The position numbers and the translations under genes are program-made. Under the pieces are notes generated by a model. It searched no databases, was not told the origin of the DNA, and worked only from the letters and a program-made list of their open reading frames with translations. Positions 26,507 to 37,953 of a stretch of 64,000 bases of DNA are shown here, one piece after another (within the stretch, counting starts at the first letter, position 1; each line of letters starts with the position of its first letter). The DNA comes from Bacillus safensis (GTDB lineage Bacteria; Bacillota; Bacilli; Bacillales; Bacillaceae). The stretch lies in assembly GCA_030159235.1 (NCBI GenBank), contig BSBG01000002.1, forward strand, positions 124,001 through 188,000, in the 5' to 3' direction.

Positions 26507-27327
26507 TATTCGGAACCTCTTTTGGTCAGCATTTGATGAATGACATTGGCCGTTTCTTCAACTGCTTTATTTGATACATCAACGACTTGACAGTTAATGC
26601 GGTCAACTACTTTTTCGAAATACTCTAGTTCCTCTTTAATCCGCTCAATGTTCGCATAAATGGCGCGATCATTTAAACCAAGAGATTTTAAACGCTCTTT
26701 TCGAATATGATTTAATTTATCAGGACTAATTTTCAGACCAATACATTTCTTTGGATCAACTGAAAATAACTCCTCTGGCGGATCTACTTCAGGAACGATT
26801 GGAACGTTCGCCACCTTCAGTCGTTTGTGCGCCAAATATTGAGAAAGTGGTGTTTTGGACGTACGTGATACACCAATGAGCACAATATCAGCTTTAAGAA
26901 TGCCTCTTGGGTCTCTGCCGTCATCGTATTTCACAGCGAACTCAATGGCTTCTACCTTTTTAAAATAGTCCTCATCTAATTGACGTACACGACCCGGCTC
27001 TTGTTTCGCTTCATTTCCATATGCAGTCTCCATTTTATCAATGAGTGGACCGATGATGTCATAATAAACGACGCCGTTTGCTTCTGCTTCTTCGATTAAG
27101 AATTGACGCATTTCTGGCACAACAAGAGTAAAGCAAACGATCCCGTTGTCTGCTTTTGCCAGTGAAATGACTTCTTTAATTGTACCAACATCCTCTACAT
27201 ATGGGATTCTTCTAATATTTGAATGGTCTGATGAGCCGCCATCAAATTGGCTAAGTGCCGCTTTGACCACGAGCTCCGCTGTTTCTCCTACTGAATCTGA
27301 TACCACAAAAATTACGCGATTACTCAT
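26506..27327 (-). CDS. yqfL: PPDK/PEP synthase regulatory protein family, YqfL
   Basis: DUF299 protein of 273 residues. Family members are bifunctional ADP-dependent kinases/phosphorylases of pyruvate phosphate dikinase; the P-loop-like [15 protein letters not shown] near residue 153 and the conserved [11 protein letters not shown] at the N-terminus and VIHQML at the end are present. In B. subtilis YqfL modulates the CcpN repressor rather than a PPDK, and here too it is directly downstream of ccpN, about 25 bases away. The ATG has GAGGGGAT upstream. Confidence 0.9.
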   Translation of the reverse strand: MSNRVIFVVSDSVGETAELVVKAALSQFDGGSSDHSNIRRIPYVEDVGTIKEVISLAKADNGIVCFTLVVPEMRQFLIEEAEANGVVYYDIIGPLIDKMETAYGNEAKQEPGRVRQLDEDYFKKVEAIEFAVKYDDGRDPRGILKADIVLIGVSRTSKTPLSQYLAHKRLKVANVPIVPEVDPPEELFSVDPKKCIGLKISPDKLNHIRKERLKSLGLNDRAIYANIERIKEELEYFEKVVDRINCQVVDVSNKAVEETANVIHQMLTKRGSE

Positions 27328-27352
27328 AACATCCCCTCGCAGTCTTCTGTCA

Positions 27353-27991
27353 TTAAATTATCTCATTCTCCGATAAGCTAACAAGTATTTTCGTCATGTT
27401 TGTTTTCGTAATTCTGCCGACCACTTCAAAACCTTTATCTGTATCTTTTATCACAGGAAGTGCGTCTATTTGCTTTTCAATCAAGTGCTTCGCCACATCC
27501 ATAATGATATCTTCCTTGCGGCAAACGGTGATGTTCGGCATTCTTGTCATAATAATATGGACAGGGATAGATGGAAGTTCCTGTTTCCCTATACTTGCAC
27601 GAAGGAGGTCTTTTCTCGATAACACGCCTGTTAAAATAGAGTGATCGTCCACAACGAATAATGTGCCCACATCCTCTAGAAACATCGTACAAATCGCATC
27701 ATAAACCGAAACATTCTCATGTATCACCACTGGAATGGATTGAAAATCTTTCACTTGAAGTTTTTTCAGCTTATCTGCGAGAAGCTGCGTGCCTGTTTTT
27801 CCTGTGAAAAAGTAACCAACCCTTGGTCTTGCTTCTAAAAAGCCTGACATCGTTAAAATGGCTAAATCCGGTCTGAGGGTCGCCCTAGTTAAGTTCAGCC
27901 GATCGGCGATATGCTCTCCAGTGATCGGACCATTCTCTTTGACAATCTGTAAAATCTGCTCTTGCCGTTTATTTAACTCGATTGTACTCAC
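27353..27991 (-). CDS. ccpN: CcpN, CBS-domain repressor of gluconeogenic genes
   Basis: Transcription factor of 212 residues that, in B. subtilis, represses gapB and pckA during glycolytic growth. An N-terminal winged helix ([45 protein letters not shown]) is followed by two CBS domains ([31 protein letters not shown] and [37 protein letters not shown]) that bind nucleotides. The start is GTG at 27991, giving the B. subtilis length; a second GTG directly upstream is part of the AAAGGTG site. Operon with yqfL. Confidence 0.95.
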   Translation of the reverse strand: MSTIELNKRQEQILQIVKENGPITGEHIADRLNLTRATLRPDLAILTMSGFLEARPRVGYFFTGKTGTQLLADKLKKLQVKDFQSIPVVIHENVSVYDAICTMFLEDVGTLFVVDDHSILTGVLSRKDLLRASIGKQELPSIPVHIIMTRMPNITVCRKEDIIMDVAKHLIEKQIDALPVIKDTDKGFEVVGRITKTNMTKILVSLSENEII

Positions 27992-28118
27992 CACCTTTAA
28001 ATAGAGAGAGCGAATCTTTACTTTATGTATATCATTTTCATAACTCATCATATTATAGCGCATCTTTGTCCGAATGAAACAAAAATCCACTCAAAAACCG
28101 TGAATTAAATGAGTAAAA

Positions 28119-28149
28119 AACGATTGCCCTTCGGAAAAGGCAACCGTTC
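28119..28149 (-). terminator. Rho-independent terminator after glyS
   Basis: AACGGTTGCC / GGCAATCGTT stem with an internal CTTTTCCGAAG-type loop and a T6 run on the minus strand. Confidence 0.82.
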
Positions 28150-28157
28150 TTAGGTAT

Positions 28158-30203
28158 TTATTTTACAATTAGATTGTTCATATTCGCAAATGATTGAATG
28201 ACTCTAGCTAGTTTGACCATTTGTGCCAAACGATTTCGCTTCAGTTTTTCATCATCCGCATGAACCATTGTGTGATCGAAATAATGAACAATCGGTGCTT
28301 TTAACGTATCTAGTGCTTCAAGTGCTGTGCTGTATTGTCCTGCTGCTACATGTTCCTTTACAGCTGACTCTACTTGCTGATACGCCTCAAACAGCTTTTG
28401 CTCATGCTCATTTTCAAACAGTTCAGGCTGAATTTCTGTGTCTTCCCCTTTTTTACTGATTGAAATGACACGTCCTAATGCTTCAGCCGTTTCTTTGAAG
28501 CTATCTTGTTTCACACTCTCTTCAAGAACTGCTGCTTTTTTGACGACTGCATATGGCTCAATATTTTCAACATCTAGCACTGCATCGACAACATCATGAC
28601 GAATATGCTCTGCTTGGAGTACATATTTTAAACGTTGCGTCAAAAATTCAATAAGGGCAGCTTCATGTTCCGCTTCTACTTGAGCAAGTGCTAACAGCTC
28701 TTTAAATGAAATATTCCAATGACGGTCGAGCAGAATTTGAACGATGCCGCTCGCTTGTCTTCTAAGTCCATAAGGGTCTTGAGAACCTGTTGGAATCACA
28801 TCAATTGAGAAGAATGAACAAATAGAATCGAGCTTATCCGCTACTGCCACAATCGCACCAATTAAAGTAGATGGCGCCTCGTCACCAGCAAAGCGCGGCA
28901 TATAGTGCTCGTTGATGCTTCTTGCCACTTCTTCATGCTCACCAAGTGCTCTTGCATATTTCTCTCCCATGATTCCTTGTAATTCTGGGAATTCATAGAC
29001 CATTTGAGTCACGAGGTCAAACTTCGAAATACTTGCTGCTCTTGCGACACGTTTTGTCGTTTCGTCATCTGCTCCGATATGCATCGCTAGACGGGTTGCA
29101 ATGTTTGTCACTCTCTTCAGCTTGTCGCCAATTGTTCCAAGCTTCTCATGGAATACAACTTTATCAAGCTTTTTAATATTGTCTTCAATCACTAGTTTTT
29201 CGTCTTCTTTATAGAAGAATGCAGCATCTGATAAACGCGCACGAAGTACTTTTTCGTTCCCTCTTGCGACATTTTCCAGCGCCTCACTATTTCCATTTCT
29301 GACTGTAATAAAGTGCGGCAATAATTCCCCTTGCTCATTTTTCACAGGGAAATAGCGCTGATGCTCTTTCATTGTCGTCACCAATACTTCTTCCGGCAAT
29401 GCAAGGAACTCTTCTTCAAAGGAACCAGATAACACAGTTGGATATTCGACAAGATCGTTGACCTCTTCTAGAAGCTCAGGATCAACAGGAATGACCCAGT
29501 CTTTTTCTGAAGATAGCGCATTGAGCTGCTCAGTAATTAATTGTTTTCTTTTATCTGAATCTACAATCACAAATTGATCGCGCAATGTTTGCTCATAAGA
29601 AGCAGGCGAGTTAATGCTGGCTGTCGTACCAAGGAAGCGGTGCCCTCTTGTCTCACGGCCGCTTTTCACCCCAGCAATTTCAACAGGTACAATCTCTTCT
29701 CCAAATAAACAAACAATCCATTTAATCGGACGGATATAGCGTAAATCTTCGCTTCCCCATCTCATATTCTTTGGAAAACTTAATGAAGTAGCAATCTCAC
29801 CTAGCGCTGGCAGAAGGTCTTTCACTTGCTTCCCTTCTTGAAACTTTTGGACATGGACATAGTCCACTCCTTTGATCTCTTTGAAATAGAGATCATCGGT
29901 TGAAGCACCTTGGCCACGAGCAAAGCCTTCGGCTGCTTTTGTCCAATTGCCTTCAGCATCTTGGGCAATCTTTTTAGCTGGGCCTTTTGCTTCTTCTTTG
30001 ATGTCTTCTTGTTTTTCTGCGACACCTTTCACGAGTACAGCAAGACGTCTTGGTGAGTTGAATAAAACAGCCTCTTCGAATGAAATATTTTGCGTTTCAA
30101 ACCATGCTGTTACTTTTTCACCTAGCTGCTTCGTGCTCTCTGGCATGAATCGAGCCGGCATCTCTTCTAAGCCAATTTCAAGTAATACATCTTGTTTATT
30201 CAT
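28158..30203 (-). CDS. glyS: Glycyl-tRNA synthetase beta subunit
   Basis: tRNA-binding subunit of the alpha2-beta2 glycyl-tRNA synthetase, 681 residues. Opening [20 protein letters not shown] and the [19 protein letters not shown]-like [26 protein letters not shown] and [21 protein letters not shown] segments are diagnostic. An HD-like domain and a C-terminal anticodon-binding region follow. Its ATG lies eight bases inside the end of glyQ, so the two chains are translated together, under the T-box upstream of glyQ. Confidence 0.97.
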
Positions 30204-31083
30204 GAGAAGCCGCCTCCTCTTTTAGCATAGGGAATCCCAGTTTTTCGCGTTCTTCATAATATGTTTTGGCTACTTTTCTTGCTAACTGACGCACTCTTCC
30301 GATGTAGCCAGTTCGCTCAGTCACAGAAATAGCGCCCTTTGCATCGAGCAGGTTAAACGTATGAGAGCATTTGAGCACATAATCGTATGCCGGGTGAACA
30401 AGCCCTTTGTCCATTTGGCTGTGTGCTTCTTTCTCATAGGTCGTAAATAGCTCAAACAGCATGTCAGTATTAGATGTTTCAAATGTATAAACAGAGTGCT
30501 CATATTCAGCCATTAAGAATAAATCTCTAACCGTAAATCCGTCTGTCCACTCAAGATCAAAGACATTTTCTTTGTCCTGAATGTAAGAAGCAAGACGTTC
30601 AATACCGTATGTGATTTCAACGGAAACGGGCTTACATTCTAAGCCGCCGACTTGTTGGAAATACGTGAATTGTGTAATTTCCATCCCGTCAAGCCATACT
30701 TCCCAGCCAAGTCCTGCACAACCAAGAGATGGATTTTCCCAGTTGTCTTCCACAAAACGAATATCATGTTTCAGCGGGTCAATGCCAAGTGCCTTCAATG
30801 ATTCAAGATATAGTTCTTGAATATTGTCAGGTGATGGCTTAATGATCACTTGAAATTGATGATGCTGATACAATCTATTTGGGTTTTCTCCATATCTGCC
30901 ATCAGCCGGGCGTCTTGAAGGCTCTACATAAGCTACCTTCCACGGCTCTGGACCGATGCTTCTGAGGAACGTGTATGGACTCATCGTTCCGGCACCTTTC
31001 TCTGTATCATACGCCTGCATTAAGACGCAGCCTTCATTTGACCAATGCTTTTGCAGCGTCAAAATCATGTCTTGAATATTCAA
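30196..31083 (-). CDS. glyQ: Glycyl-tRNA synthetase alpha subunit
   Basis: Catalytic subunit of 295 residues that activates glycine with ATP. Class II motifs are visible, including [42 protein letters not shown] and the glycine-pocket region [28 protein letters not shown]. The start is TTG at 31083: GGAGGTG lies six bases upstream and the resulting M-N-I-Q-D-M-I-L matches relatives. A longer in-frame reading would translate part of the T-box leader and is rejected. Followed by the overlapping glyS. Confidence 0.97.
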
Positions 31084-31381
31084 TGATCGCACCTCCATCT
31101 TTTCTACACCAACCGCTTTGTATGGCGGGTTGGGGTTAGAACCTCGTAAGAGAACACAAAAACTCCCGTCTCTATGCTCGCAAGGTTCTTGCAAACATAG
31201 GGACGAGAGTTTTTCCCGCGGTTCCACCCTATTTGCTGGTGTCGTAGCATCCAGCCGCTTTGTTTTACGTTGCTCAAGAATGCCTTTCGTTACGCCTCCA
31301 TCCTTAGCTCACACCGCCCTAAGGTCGCTTTTATGGATTTTACGTAATTACTTCTTTCTGTCAATGCAACATATTTGATCT
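31084..31381 (-). promoter_or_regulatory. Glycine T-box leader of glyQS
   Basis: Untranslated leader that senses uncharged tRNA-Gly. On the minus strand the antiterminator T-box AGGGTGGAACCGCG is at 31217-31230, followed by a long terminator hairpin at 31158-31214 (AAAACTC-CGTC-CTATG arms) with T-run. Upstream is an AGTA-containing stem I and a GGC triplet (31294-31296 on the complement) in a GGAGGCG context that is a plausible specifier for glycine. Uncharged tRNA-Gly would stabilise the antiterminator and allow glyQS to be transcribed. This accounts for the 329-base gap between glyQ and recO. Confidence 0.93.
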
Positions 31382-31387
31382 TAGATG

Positions 31388-31416
31388 ATCTTACAAAAAG
31401 TCGTGGGAGATGTCAA
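31388..31416 (-). promoter_or_regulatory. Sigma-A promoter of glyQS
   Basis: TTGACA-17 bases-TAAGAT on the minus strand, overlapping the last codons of recO. Predicted start near 31381 gives a leader of about 300 bases, right for a T-box. Confidence 0.75.
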
Positions 31417-32183
31417 CTTTTGTTTTCGTCACCCATTAGCTTTTTCATGGATTCCATCTGATTCATGAATTTTTTTGATTTTAAATAGAGACCTGAATAT
31501 TCGTCATAGTAGTGATCAAGCACTTGACGAATTTCTTGTTTCGTCTGAGGTTTCACATCAACCTGACCAAGCCTTGATAAATCAAAATAATGAAACAATC
31601 GAAGCAGCCTTGCAGCTGCTGGAGATAAGGGCAGTTTATATGGATCTTTAGAAAAACAATTTTGGCAAATGAATCCGTTATCTCTTATCGAGAAATGGAA
31701 CTGCCCTTCTTTTTGCCCGCAGTGGACACATTGATCCAGTTCAGGCTTCATCCCCATCACTGATAACATTTTGACCTCTACGATAAATAAAATAATATCA
31801 GCATCTGTGCCTTCATTGAGATGACGTAGAGATTGAAGCAGGAGCTCAAACAAATAAGGATTTGGCTTCTTTTCTTCTGTCCCTTTATCAAGTAATTCCG
31901 TCATATATGCAGCATATGCGGTCAGAAATAAATCTTCCCGAATGGTCCGCATACTTTCAATCATTTCGCCTTGCTGGAGCGTTCCAAGTCCTGTAGATGA
32001 TTGGATCAGGAAGGTTCCGTATAAAAACGGCTGGCTTATGGCTGACAGGCGGCTGTTTGATTTTTTAGCGCCTCTTGCCATCACGCCAATTTTCCCATGT
32101 TCTCTAGTGAGCAGAGTGACAATTTTGTTTGTTTCGCCATAATCTGTTGTTCTAAGGACGATTCCTTCACTTTTAATGAGCAT
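31413..32183 (-). CDS. recO: DNA repair protein RecO
   Basis: Loads RecA onto SSB-coated single-stranded DNA in the RecFOR pathway. The 256-residue protein has the N-terminal OB fold ([42 protein letters not shown]), a helical middle and a four-cysteine zinc finger ([26 protein letters not shown], about residues 148-173). The ATG has CGGAGTG upstream. Part of the era-yqzL-recO group. Confidence 0.95.
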   Translation of the reverse strand: MLIKSEGIVLRTTDYGETNKIVTLLTREHGKIGVMARGAKKSNSRLSAISQPFLYGTFLIQSSTGLGTLQQGEMIESMRTIREDLFLTAYAAYMTELLDKGTEEKKPNPYLFELLLQSLRHLNEGTDADIILFIVEVKMLSVMGMKPELDQCVHCGQKEGQFHFSIRDNGFICQNCFSKDPYKLPLSPAAARLLRLFHYFDLSRLGQVDVKPQTKQEIRQVLDHYYDEYSGLYLKSKKFMNQMESMKKLMGDENKS

Positions 32184-32218
32184 TTGTCTACACTCCGAGC
32201 GTTGGAGGGGGTCAAGAA

Positions 32219-32362
32219 TTATAAGATTGGAAAATCAAATCGTGCTATATCTTCTTCAAGTACATCGGGTCTTTCCAGGTTCTCCTTTTCTAACTCTTTG
32301 AAAAGCAGATACGTGTCAACGCTTCCTGTTTGTGAAAATACGTTCCATGTAAAATTCAACAT
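32219..32362 (-). CDS. yqzL: Small conserved protein YqzL
   Basis: Protein of 47 residues: [24 protein letters not shown] followed by a charged tail ending in FDFPIL. Conserved among Bacillus between era and recO; function unknown. The ATG at 32362 has AAAGGTGGGG upstream; an earlier in-frame ATG would add an unconserved stretch. Confidence 0.85.
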   Translation of the reverse strand: MLNFTWNVFSQTGSVDTYLLFKELEKENLERPDVLEEDIARFDFPIL

Positions 32363-32510
32363 AAAAACCCCACCTTTCTTTATTAGAAGCAGCAACGCTA
32401 CATCCAACATATTAATTTTATCTTGACCAGGCTACCTCCATTTCATGATAAACAATTTTTACTAATCGAACCGCACCATTGTCAGATTTACTGACAAATG
32501 CAACGATTTT

Positions 32511-33822
<1,312 letters not shown>

Positions 33823-33920
33823 TCAGAAGAAATGGTACCACTGTCACATTTATATTTTACATAATTCACGTGACATTTTCACGCCCATTTCTAAAAATGT
33901 TAATAAATAGTAATATTGTT

Positions 33921-34307
33921 CTATTGCATGATCTTCGGTAAGAAGATGATCAACCCAATCATAACCGAAATGGCGGCGTAAACGCAAACAGCGCCTGCTG
34001 CTGCGTCCTTCGCTCTCTCTGCAAGTGGGTGCCTATCCTCTGTCATAAGATCCACTGTATGTTCAATGGCTGTATTGACAAGTTCAAGCGCAAACATCCC
34101 CCCGCATAGAAGAAGAACGATGAGCCATTCAAATGGTTCAATGTGAAACCAAAAGCCGCAGATCACCACGATGATGGCTGCGACTATGTGAAATCGAAAA
34201 TTCCGTTCATTCAAGAAAGTTCGCCATATTCCTCTAAACGCATAATAAAAACTCCGAAAAAAACGAGCGAGCGGCCTTCTTTTCTTACGATGATCGCGAA
34301 AGGCCAT
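33921..34307 (-). CDS. dgkA: Undecaprenol kinase DgkA
   Basis: Small integral membrane kinase of about 128 residues that in Gram-positives phosphorylates undecaprenol, feeding the lipid carrier pool for wall synthesis. Three membrane helices surround the catalytic segment LELVNTAIEHTVDLMTEDRHPLAERAKDAAAGAV, the hallmark of the family. The basic N-terminus RDHRKKRRPLARFFRS precedes it. The start is uncertain: ATG at 34307 or 34313, both overlapping the end of ybeY; neither has a strong ribosome site, so coupling to ybeY translation is likely. Confidence 0.92.
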   Translation of the reverse strand: MAFRDHRKKRRPLARFFRSFYYAFRGIWRTFLNERNFRFHIVAAIIVVICGFWFHIEPFEWLIVLLLCGGMFALELVNTAIEHTVDLMTEDRHPLAERAKDAAAGAVCVYAAISVMIGLIIFLPKIMQ

Positions 34308-34764
34308 AATCATCCAAGATCTTTGTCTGTTTGGCGAACATTTCTTTCTCATCTTCCTCTGTCATATGATCAAACCCGAGCAAATGAAGGAAACCATGAA
34401 TCGTTAAGAATCCAAGCTCTCTCATAAAGGAATGTCCATATTCCTCCGCCTGCTCTTTCGTTCGATCCACGCTAATGATAATGTCACCAAGTACAGGCGG
34501 AATATCATCAGCACCGATGATTTCAATCTCCCCTTCTCCTTCTTCCTCAAGTGCAAAGGAGATCACATCCGTTGGCGCATCTTTTCCGCGGTATTCTTTA
34601 TTGATTTGATGGATCTCTTCATTTGAAACGATCGTCACTGATACTTCCGCTTGATCCTTGACCTCAAGGGCATCTGCAGCAAACTGAAGAAGCTTTTCCA
34701 CTTCTTCAAGCTGCTCTTTTGATACTTGTCCTGTTTCATCTATTAAATCGATTAACAATGTCAT
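34285..34764 (-). CDS. ybeY: Endoribonuclease YbeY (YqfG)
   Basis: Zinc-dependent RNase of 159 residues needed for 16S rRNA 3'-end maturation and ribosome quality control. The catalytic HGFLHLLGFDHMTEEDEKEMF (three His ligands) lies near the C-terminus, preceded by NKEYRGKDAPTDVISFALEE. The ATG at 34764 abuts the pgpH stop. Functionally linked to era and phoH encoded nearby. Confidence 0.96.
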   Translation of the reverse strand: MTLLIDLIDETGQVSKEQLEEVEKLLQFAADALEVKDQAEVSVTIVSNEEIHQINKEYRGKDAPTDVISFALEEEGEGEIEIIGADDIPPVLGDIIISVDRTKEQAEEYGHSFMRELGFLTIHGFLHLLGFDHMTEEDEKEMFAKQTKILDDYGLSRSS

Positions 34765-36915
34765 TTACTTCACCTTCTGCTTCGGGGCATCTGGATATTC
34801 AATCCGAGAATGGAAAATCCCCTTTAATGTTGTACAAATTGTTTGGCTGATAATATTTAATTCTTTAAATGTCAGATCACATTCACTAAATTGCCCATCC
34901 TGCATTTTATCTGAAATAATGCCTTTGACAAGCTTTTCAATCCGCTCTGGATTTGGATTATGCATTGAACGAACCGCTGCTTCAACGCTGTCAGCTACAG
35001 AGATAATCGCTGCTTCTTTTGATTGCGGCTTTGGACCAGGGTAGCGAAATTCTTCTTCTGTCACCTGATCATCACGCTCTTTTGCCTTATAGTAAAAGAA
35101 CTTTAAAAGTGACTTCCCGTGATGCTGTTCTGCAATGTCAATAAGCTCTTCAGGAAACTTCTTTTCTCTCAGCATATCAGCCCCATCTGTCGTATGGGCA
35201 ATAATAATATTTTTACTCAGCTGAGGAGAAAGCTTGTCATGCGGATTATCAATGTTCATTTGGTTCTCGATAAAGTATTGCGGTCTTTTCGTTTTCCCAA
35301 TGTCATGATAATAAGCGCCCACCCTTGCTAAAAGACCGTTTGCACCGACTGCTTCACAAGCAGCATCCGCTAAATTTGCCACCATAACACTATGATGATA
35401 TGTACCCGGTGTCTCGGTTAAAATCTTTTTGAGAAGCGGATGATTTGGGTTGGATAATTCAATCAGTTTCATTGTTGAAAGAATGCCAAACATGCTCTCA
35501 AAGACAGGCATTAATCCAATGACTAAAATAGCTGATGCAAACCCTGACACAATCGCCATCATGAGGTTTACACCGATTTCAAGTCCTGACGGCGATGAGT
35601 TTTGGATCAGTGTAATGGATAAAACCACAAGTACATTCACCAAAGCCACCAAAAGCCCGGCCTGTAATATCTTTGATCTTGCATTATGTTTTCTCAAAAA
35701 TAAAATACCTGCCATCCCGCTCATCAGATAATAAGCGCAGATCACATAGTTAAAGACGCCGGTCACTCCTTGATTAAACATCATACTGCCGCAAAGAGCA
35801 AATACAAGGCCAGAGAAGATTGCCAGCCGCTCATTGATGAGCAGTTTGATCAGCATCGTCCCAAGTGCAACGGGCACGACATAGCCTATCGTCGTATACT
35901 TCGTTTCCTGAAAGAGACTGAATACTTCCATAATGATTAAAATAATCGTAAAAATAAGCGAGTAGAGCAGCAACGACTTATTCTTATGGACAAGCGATTT
36001 TTTCCTTGATTCAAGGGAATGAATAATCGCTGCTAAGAAAAGGCCAATTAATATGAAAAGACCACTTACAGGCTTAAATAAATTTGAGCTGTTTAACAGG
36101 CCTGTCAATTCTAATTTGCGATAAACTTCTCGGTCGATGAGCTCTCCTTCTTCGACTAAAATTTGCCCTTGTTTGATTTGAACTGGCTGAATATTATCAG
36201 CCGCTTCCTGTCTTTTCTTCTCTGTTGCCACTGGGTCAAATACATAGTTTGGAATGATCGCAAATTCACCGATTTCTTTCGCTGCATTTAAGTATTTTGA
36301 TGGAATTGAATTGTTTTCAAGCTCTGTTTTGACTTGTTTTTTCTCATCTTGTAATTTTGCTGCTGTGATTTCTTTACTCATCAGTGAATTGACCACTGTG
36401 ATAATGGAATCCTTAGTAAAGGAGAGATTTTCCTCACTTGCCTGGAGAAGTGCTTTGATAGATTGATCAGAAACAGCCTCCTGCATATCTGTTGTGAGCT
36501 TCTCTTTGACACGCTTGACTATTTCTTGATCTGATGGCGCATTCTCTTTTTCATCAGCTGCTTTCTTCTCTTCTTTTATGGCTTCAAAGAGGGATGAGAT
36601 GAGGTCTACACGATTATCAGAATACGCTTTTTTGAGCGTATATTGATCCTCTACTTGATCTGTCGCTTCTTGCTTCTTTTCTTCTGTCGCTTCTTGATCA
36701 TCAACGGTTGACGGAGAATAGATGGTCTGTTCGCTCACTGAAAATAAATCTAAGTCGAGCGATTCAGGCTTTACATGGAAGAAGAGCACCACGAATAAAA
36801 TGGCTGCTAAACCAGCGTACAGCAAAACATTTAAATAACGTGAGCGCTCCATTTTCTGAGGTTCTTTTTTAGACAGCATTCTTTTGCGCTTACTGCCTTT
36901 CTGATTCTTTCTCAA
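34765..36915 (-). CDS. pgpH: Cyclic-di-AMP phosphodiesterase PgpH (7TMR-HD family)
   Basis: Membrane protein of 716 residues. After a basic N-terminus there is one membrane helix, a large extracytoplasmic 7TMR-HDED sensor domain (about 60-280), seven membrane helices, and a cytoplasmic HD domain (PGTYHHSVMVANLADAACEAVGANGLLARVGAYYHDIGKTKRP ... IIIAHTTDGADMLREKKFPEELIDIAEQHHG) that hydrolyses c-di-AMP in relatives. The start is TTG at 36915, seven bases after GGAGGT; a longer ORF from 36957 ignores this site. Upstream of ybeY and dgkA, in the same direction. Confidence 0.93.
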   Translation of the reverse strand: MRKNQKGSKRKRMLSKKEPQKMERSRYLNVLLYAGLAAILFVVLFFHVKPESLDLDLFSVSEQTIYSPSTVDDQEATEEKKQEATDQVEDQYTLKKAYSDNRVDLISSLFEAIKEEKKAADEKENAPSDQEIVKRVKEKLTTDMQEAVSDQSIKALLQASEENLSFTKDSIITVVNSLMSKEITAAKLQDEKKQVKTELENNSIPSKYLNAAKEIGEFAIIPNYVFDPVATEKKRQEAADNIQPVQIKQGQILVEEGELIDREVYRKLELTGLLNSSNLFKPVSGLFILIGLFLAAIIHSLESRKKSLVHKNKSLLLYSLIFTIILIIMEVFSLFQETKYTTIGYVVPVALGTMLIKLLINERLAIFSGLVFALCGSMMFNQGVTGVFNYVICAYYLMSGMAGILFLRKHNARSKILQAGLLVALVNVLVVLSITLIQNSSPSGLEIGVNLMMAIVSGFASAILVIGLMPVFESMFGILSTMKLIELSNPNHPLLKKILTETPGTYHHSVMVANLADAACEAVGANGLLARVGAYYHDIGKTKRPQYFIENQMNIDNPHDKLSPQLSKNIIIAHTTDGADMLREKKFPEELIDIAEQHHGKSLLKFFYYKAKERDDQVTEEEFRYPGPKPQSKEAAIISVADSVEAAVRSMHNPNPERIEKLVKGIISDKMQDGQFSECDLTFKELNIISQTICTTLKGIFHSRIEYPDAPKQKVK

Positions 36916-36959
36916 GGAAAGTACCTCCTTTTTTACTTTAAACCACGATCGAAACAAAA

Positions 36960-36983
36960 TGACCCGATGAAGACGATCGGGTC
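36960..36983 (-). terminator. Terminator between phoH and pgpH
   Basis: TGACCCGAT / ATCGGGTCA stem with six-base loop, followed on the minus strand by TTTTGTTTC, right after the phoH stop. Confidence 0.72.
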
Positions 36984-36990
36984 ACTCAGT

Positions 36991-37950
36991 TCATTTTTGC
37001 TTTTCGTATGCGCCAATGATCTTCGCCACAAGCGGGTGTCTGACCACATCTGTCTGGTCTAATTCGATAAATGAGATGCCCTTGATCTCTGCAAGCATGT
37101 CCTTTGCAGCCGCAAGGCCTGACTGCATGCCCTTTGGCAGATCAATCTGTGTAATATCTCCTGTAATGACCATTTTAGAGCCAAACCCAAGTCTCGTCAA
37201 AAACATTTTCATTTGGGCGGGCGTTGTATTCTGTGCTTCATCTAAAATAACAAATGCATCATCAAGCGTTCGTCCCCTCATATAGGCAAGAGGCGCTATT
37301 TCAATGACACCGCGCTCGATTAAACGTTCCGTATGATCACTGCCAAGCACATCATGCAAGGCATCATATAGTGGTCTTAAATAAGGATCTACCTTTTCCT
37401 TTAGATCTCCTGGTAAAAAGCCAAGGCTCTCTCCTGCTTCAACAGCTGGTCTTGTGAGGATGATCCGTTTCACATGTCCATTTTTCAGCGAATGTACCGC
37501 ATTGACGACTGCCAAATACGTCTTCCCTGTACCAGCAGGCCCAATTCCAAAGACCAGGTCATCTTTTTTCATCGCCGCAGCATATTCTCGCTGGCCGATT
37601 GTTTTCACCCTGATCGACTTACCTTTTGCATTTTTCGTAATTTCATCTTCATACATATTTTCAAAATAATTCAGCTTGTTTTTTTGCGCCATTTTAATGG
37701 CATAGACGACGTCCCGTTCAGAAATCTCAATTCCTTTACGGATAAGATGTAAAAGAGATGTGATCAAACGGCTAACTGTCTCTCTTGATGCTTCTTCACC
37801 AGAAACATACACTTTTTCTCCACGCGTAATAATGGAGACGTTCAGCTCGTTTTCCATCAGTTTCAGATAAGCATCTTGATTGCCAAATAAAGCAATCGCT
37901 TCGTTTGGGCTATCCAATTTTTGTTGAATCTCAAGTAAATGTTCTGTCAT
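36991..37950 (-). CDS. phoH: PhoH-like ATPase
   Basis: Predicted RNA-associated ATPase of 319 residues, related to helicase domain 1. Walker A GPAGTGKTYLA near residue 131, Walker B VILDEAQNTTPAQMK and the sensor motif ITGDITQIDLP are clear; a KH-like N-terminal region precedes. Often found next to ybeY and era, suggesting a role in rRNA processing. ATG with GGGAGA upstream, three bases after yqfD. Confidence 0.95.
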   Translation of the reverse strand: MTEHLLEIQQKLDSPNEAIALFGNQDAYLKLMENELNVSIITRGEKVYVSGEEASRETVSRLITSLLHLIRKGIEISERDVVYAIKMAQKNKLNYFENMYEDEITKNAKGKSIRVKTIGQREYAAAMKKDDLVFGIGPAGTGKTYLAVVNAVHSLKNGHVKRIILTRPAVEAGESLGFLPGDLKEKVDPYLRPLYDALHDVLGSDHTERLIERGVIEIAPLAYMRGRTLDDAFVILDEAQNTTPAQMKMFLTRLGFGSKMVITGDITQIDLPKGMQSGLAAAKDMLAEIKGISFIELDQTDVVRHPLVAKIIGAYEKQK

Positions 37951-37953
37951 TCT

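Noticed and set aside
30196..31227. Extended GlyQ N-terminus of 48 extra residues
   Set aside because: The extension reads through the T-box terminator arm; the ribosome site and family N-terminus point to the TTG at 31083.
32170..32190. TTTGTCTACAC at the recO start resembles the end of the interspersed element
   Set aside because: Only 11 bases match, the following sequence differs, and it is fully explained as the recO ribosome-site spacer and start codon.
34307..34352. Longer DgkA start at 34352
   Set aside because: The ATG directly abuts GAGGAAG with no spacer and lies inside conserved ybeY codons; the extra residues do not match DgkA relatives.
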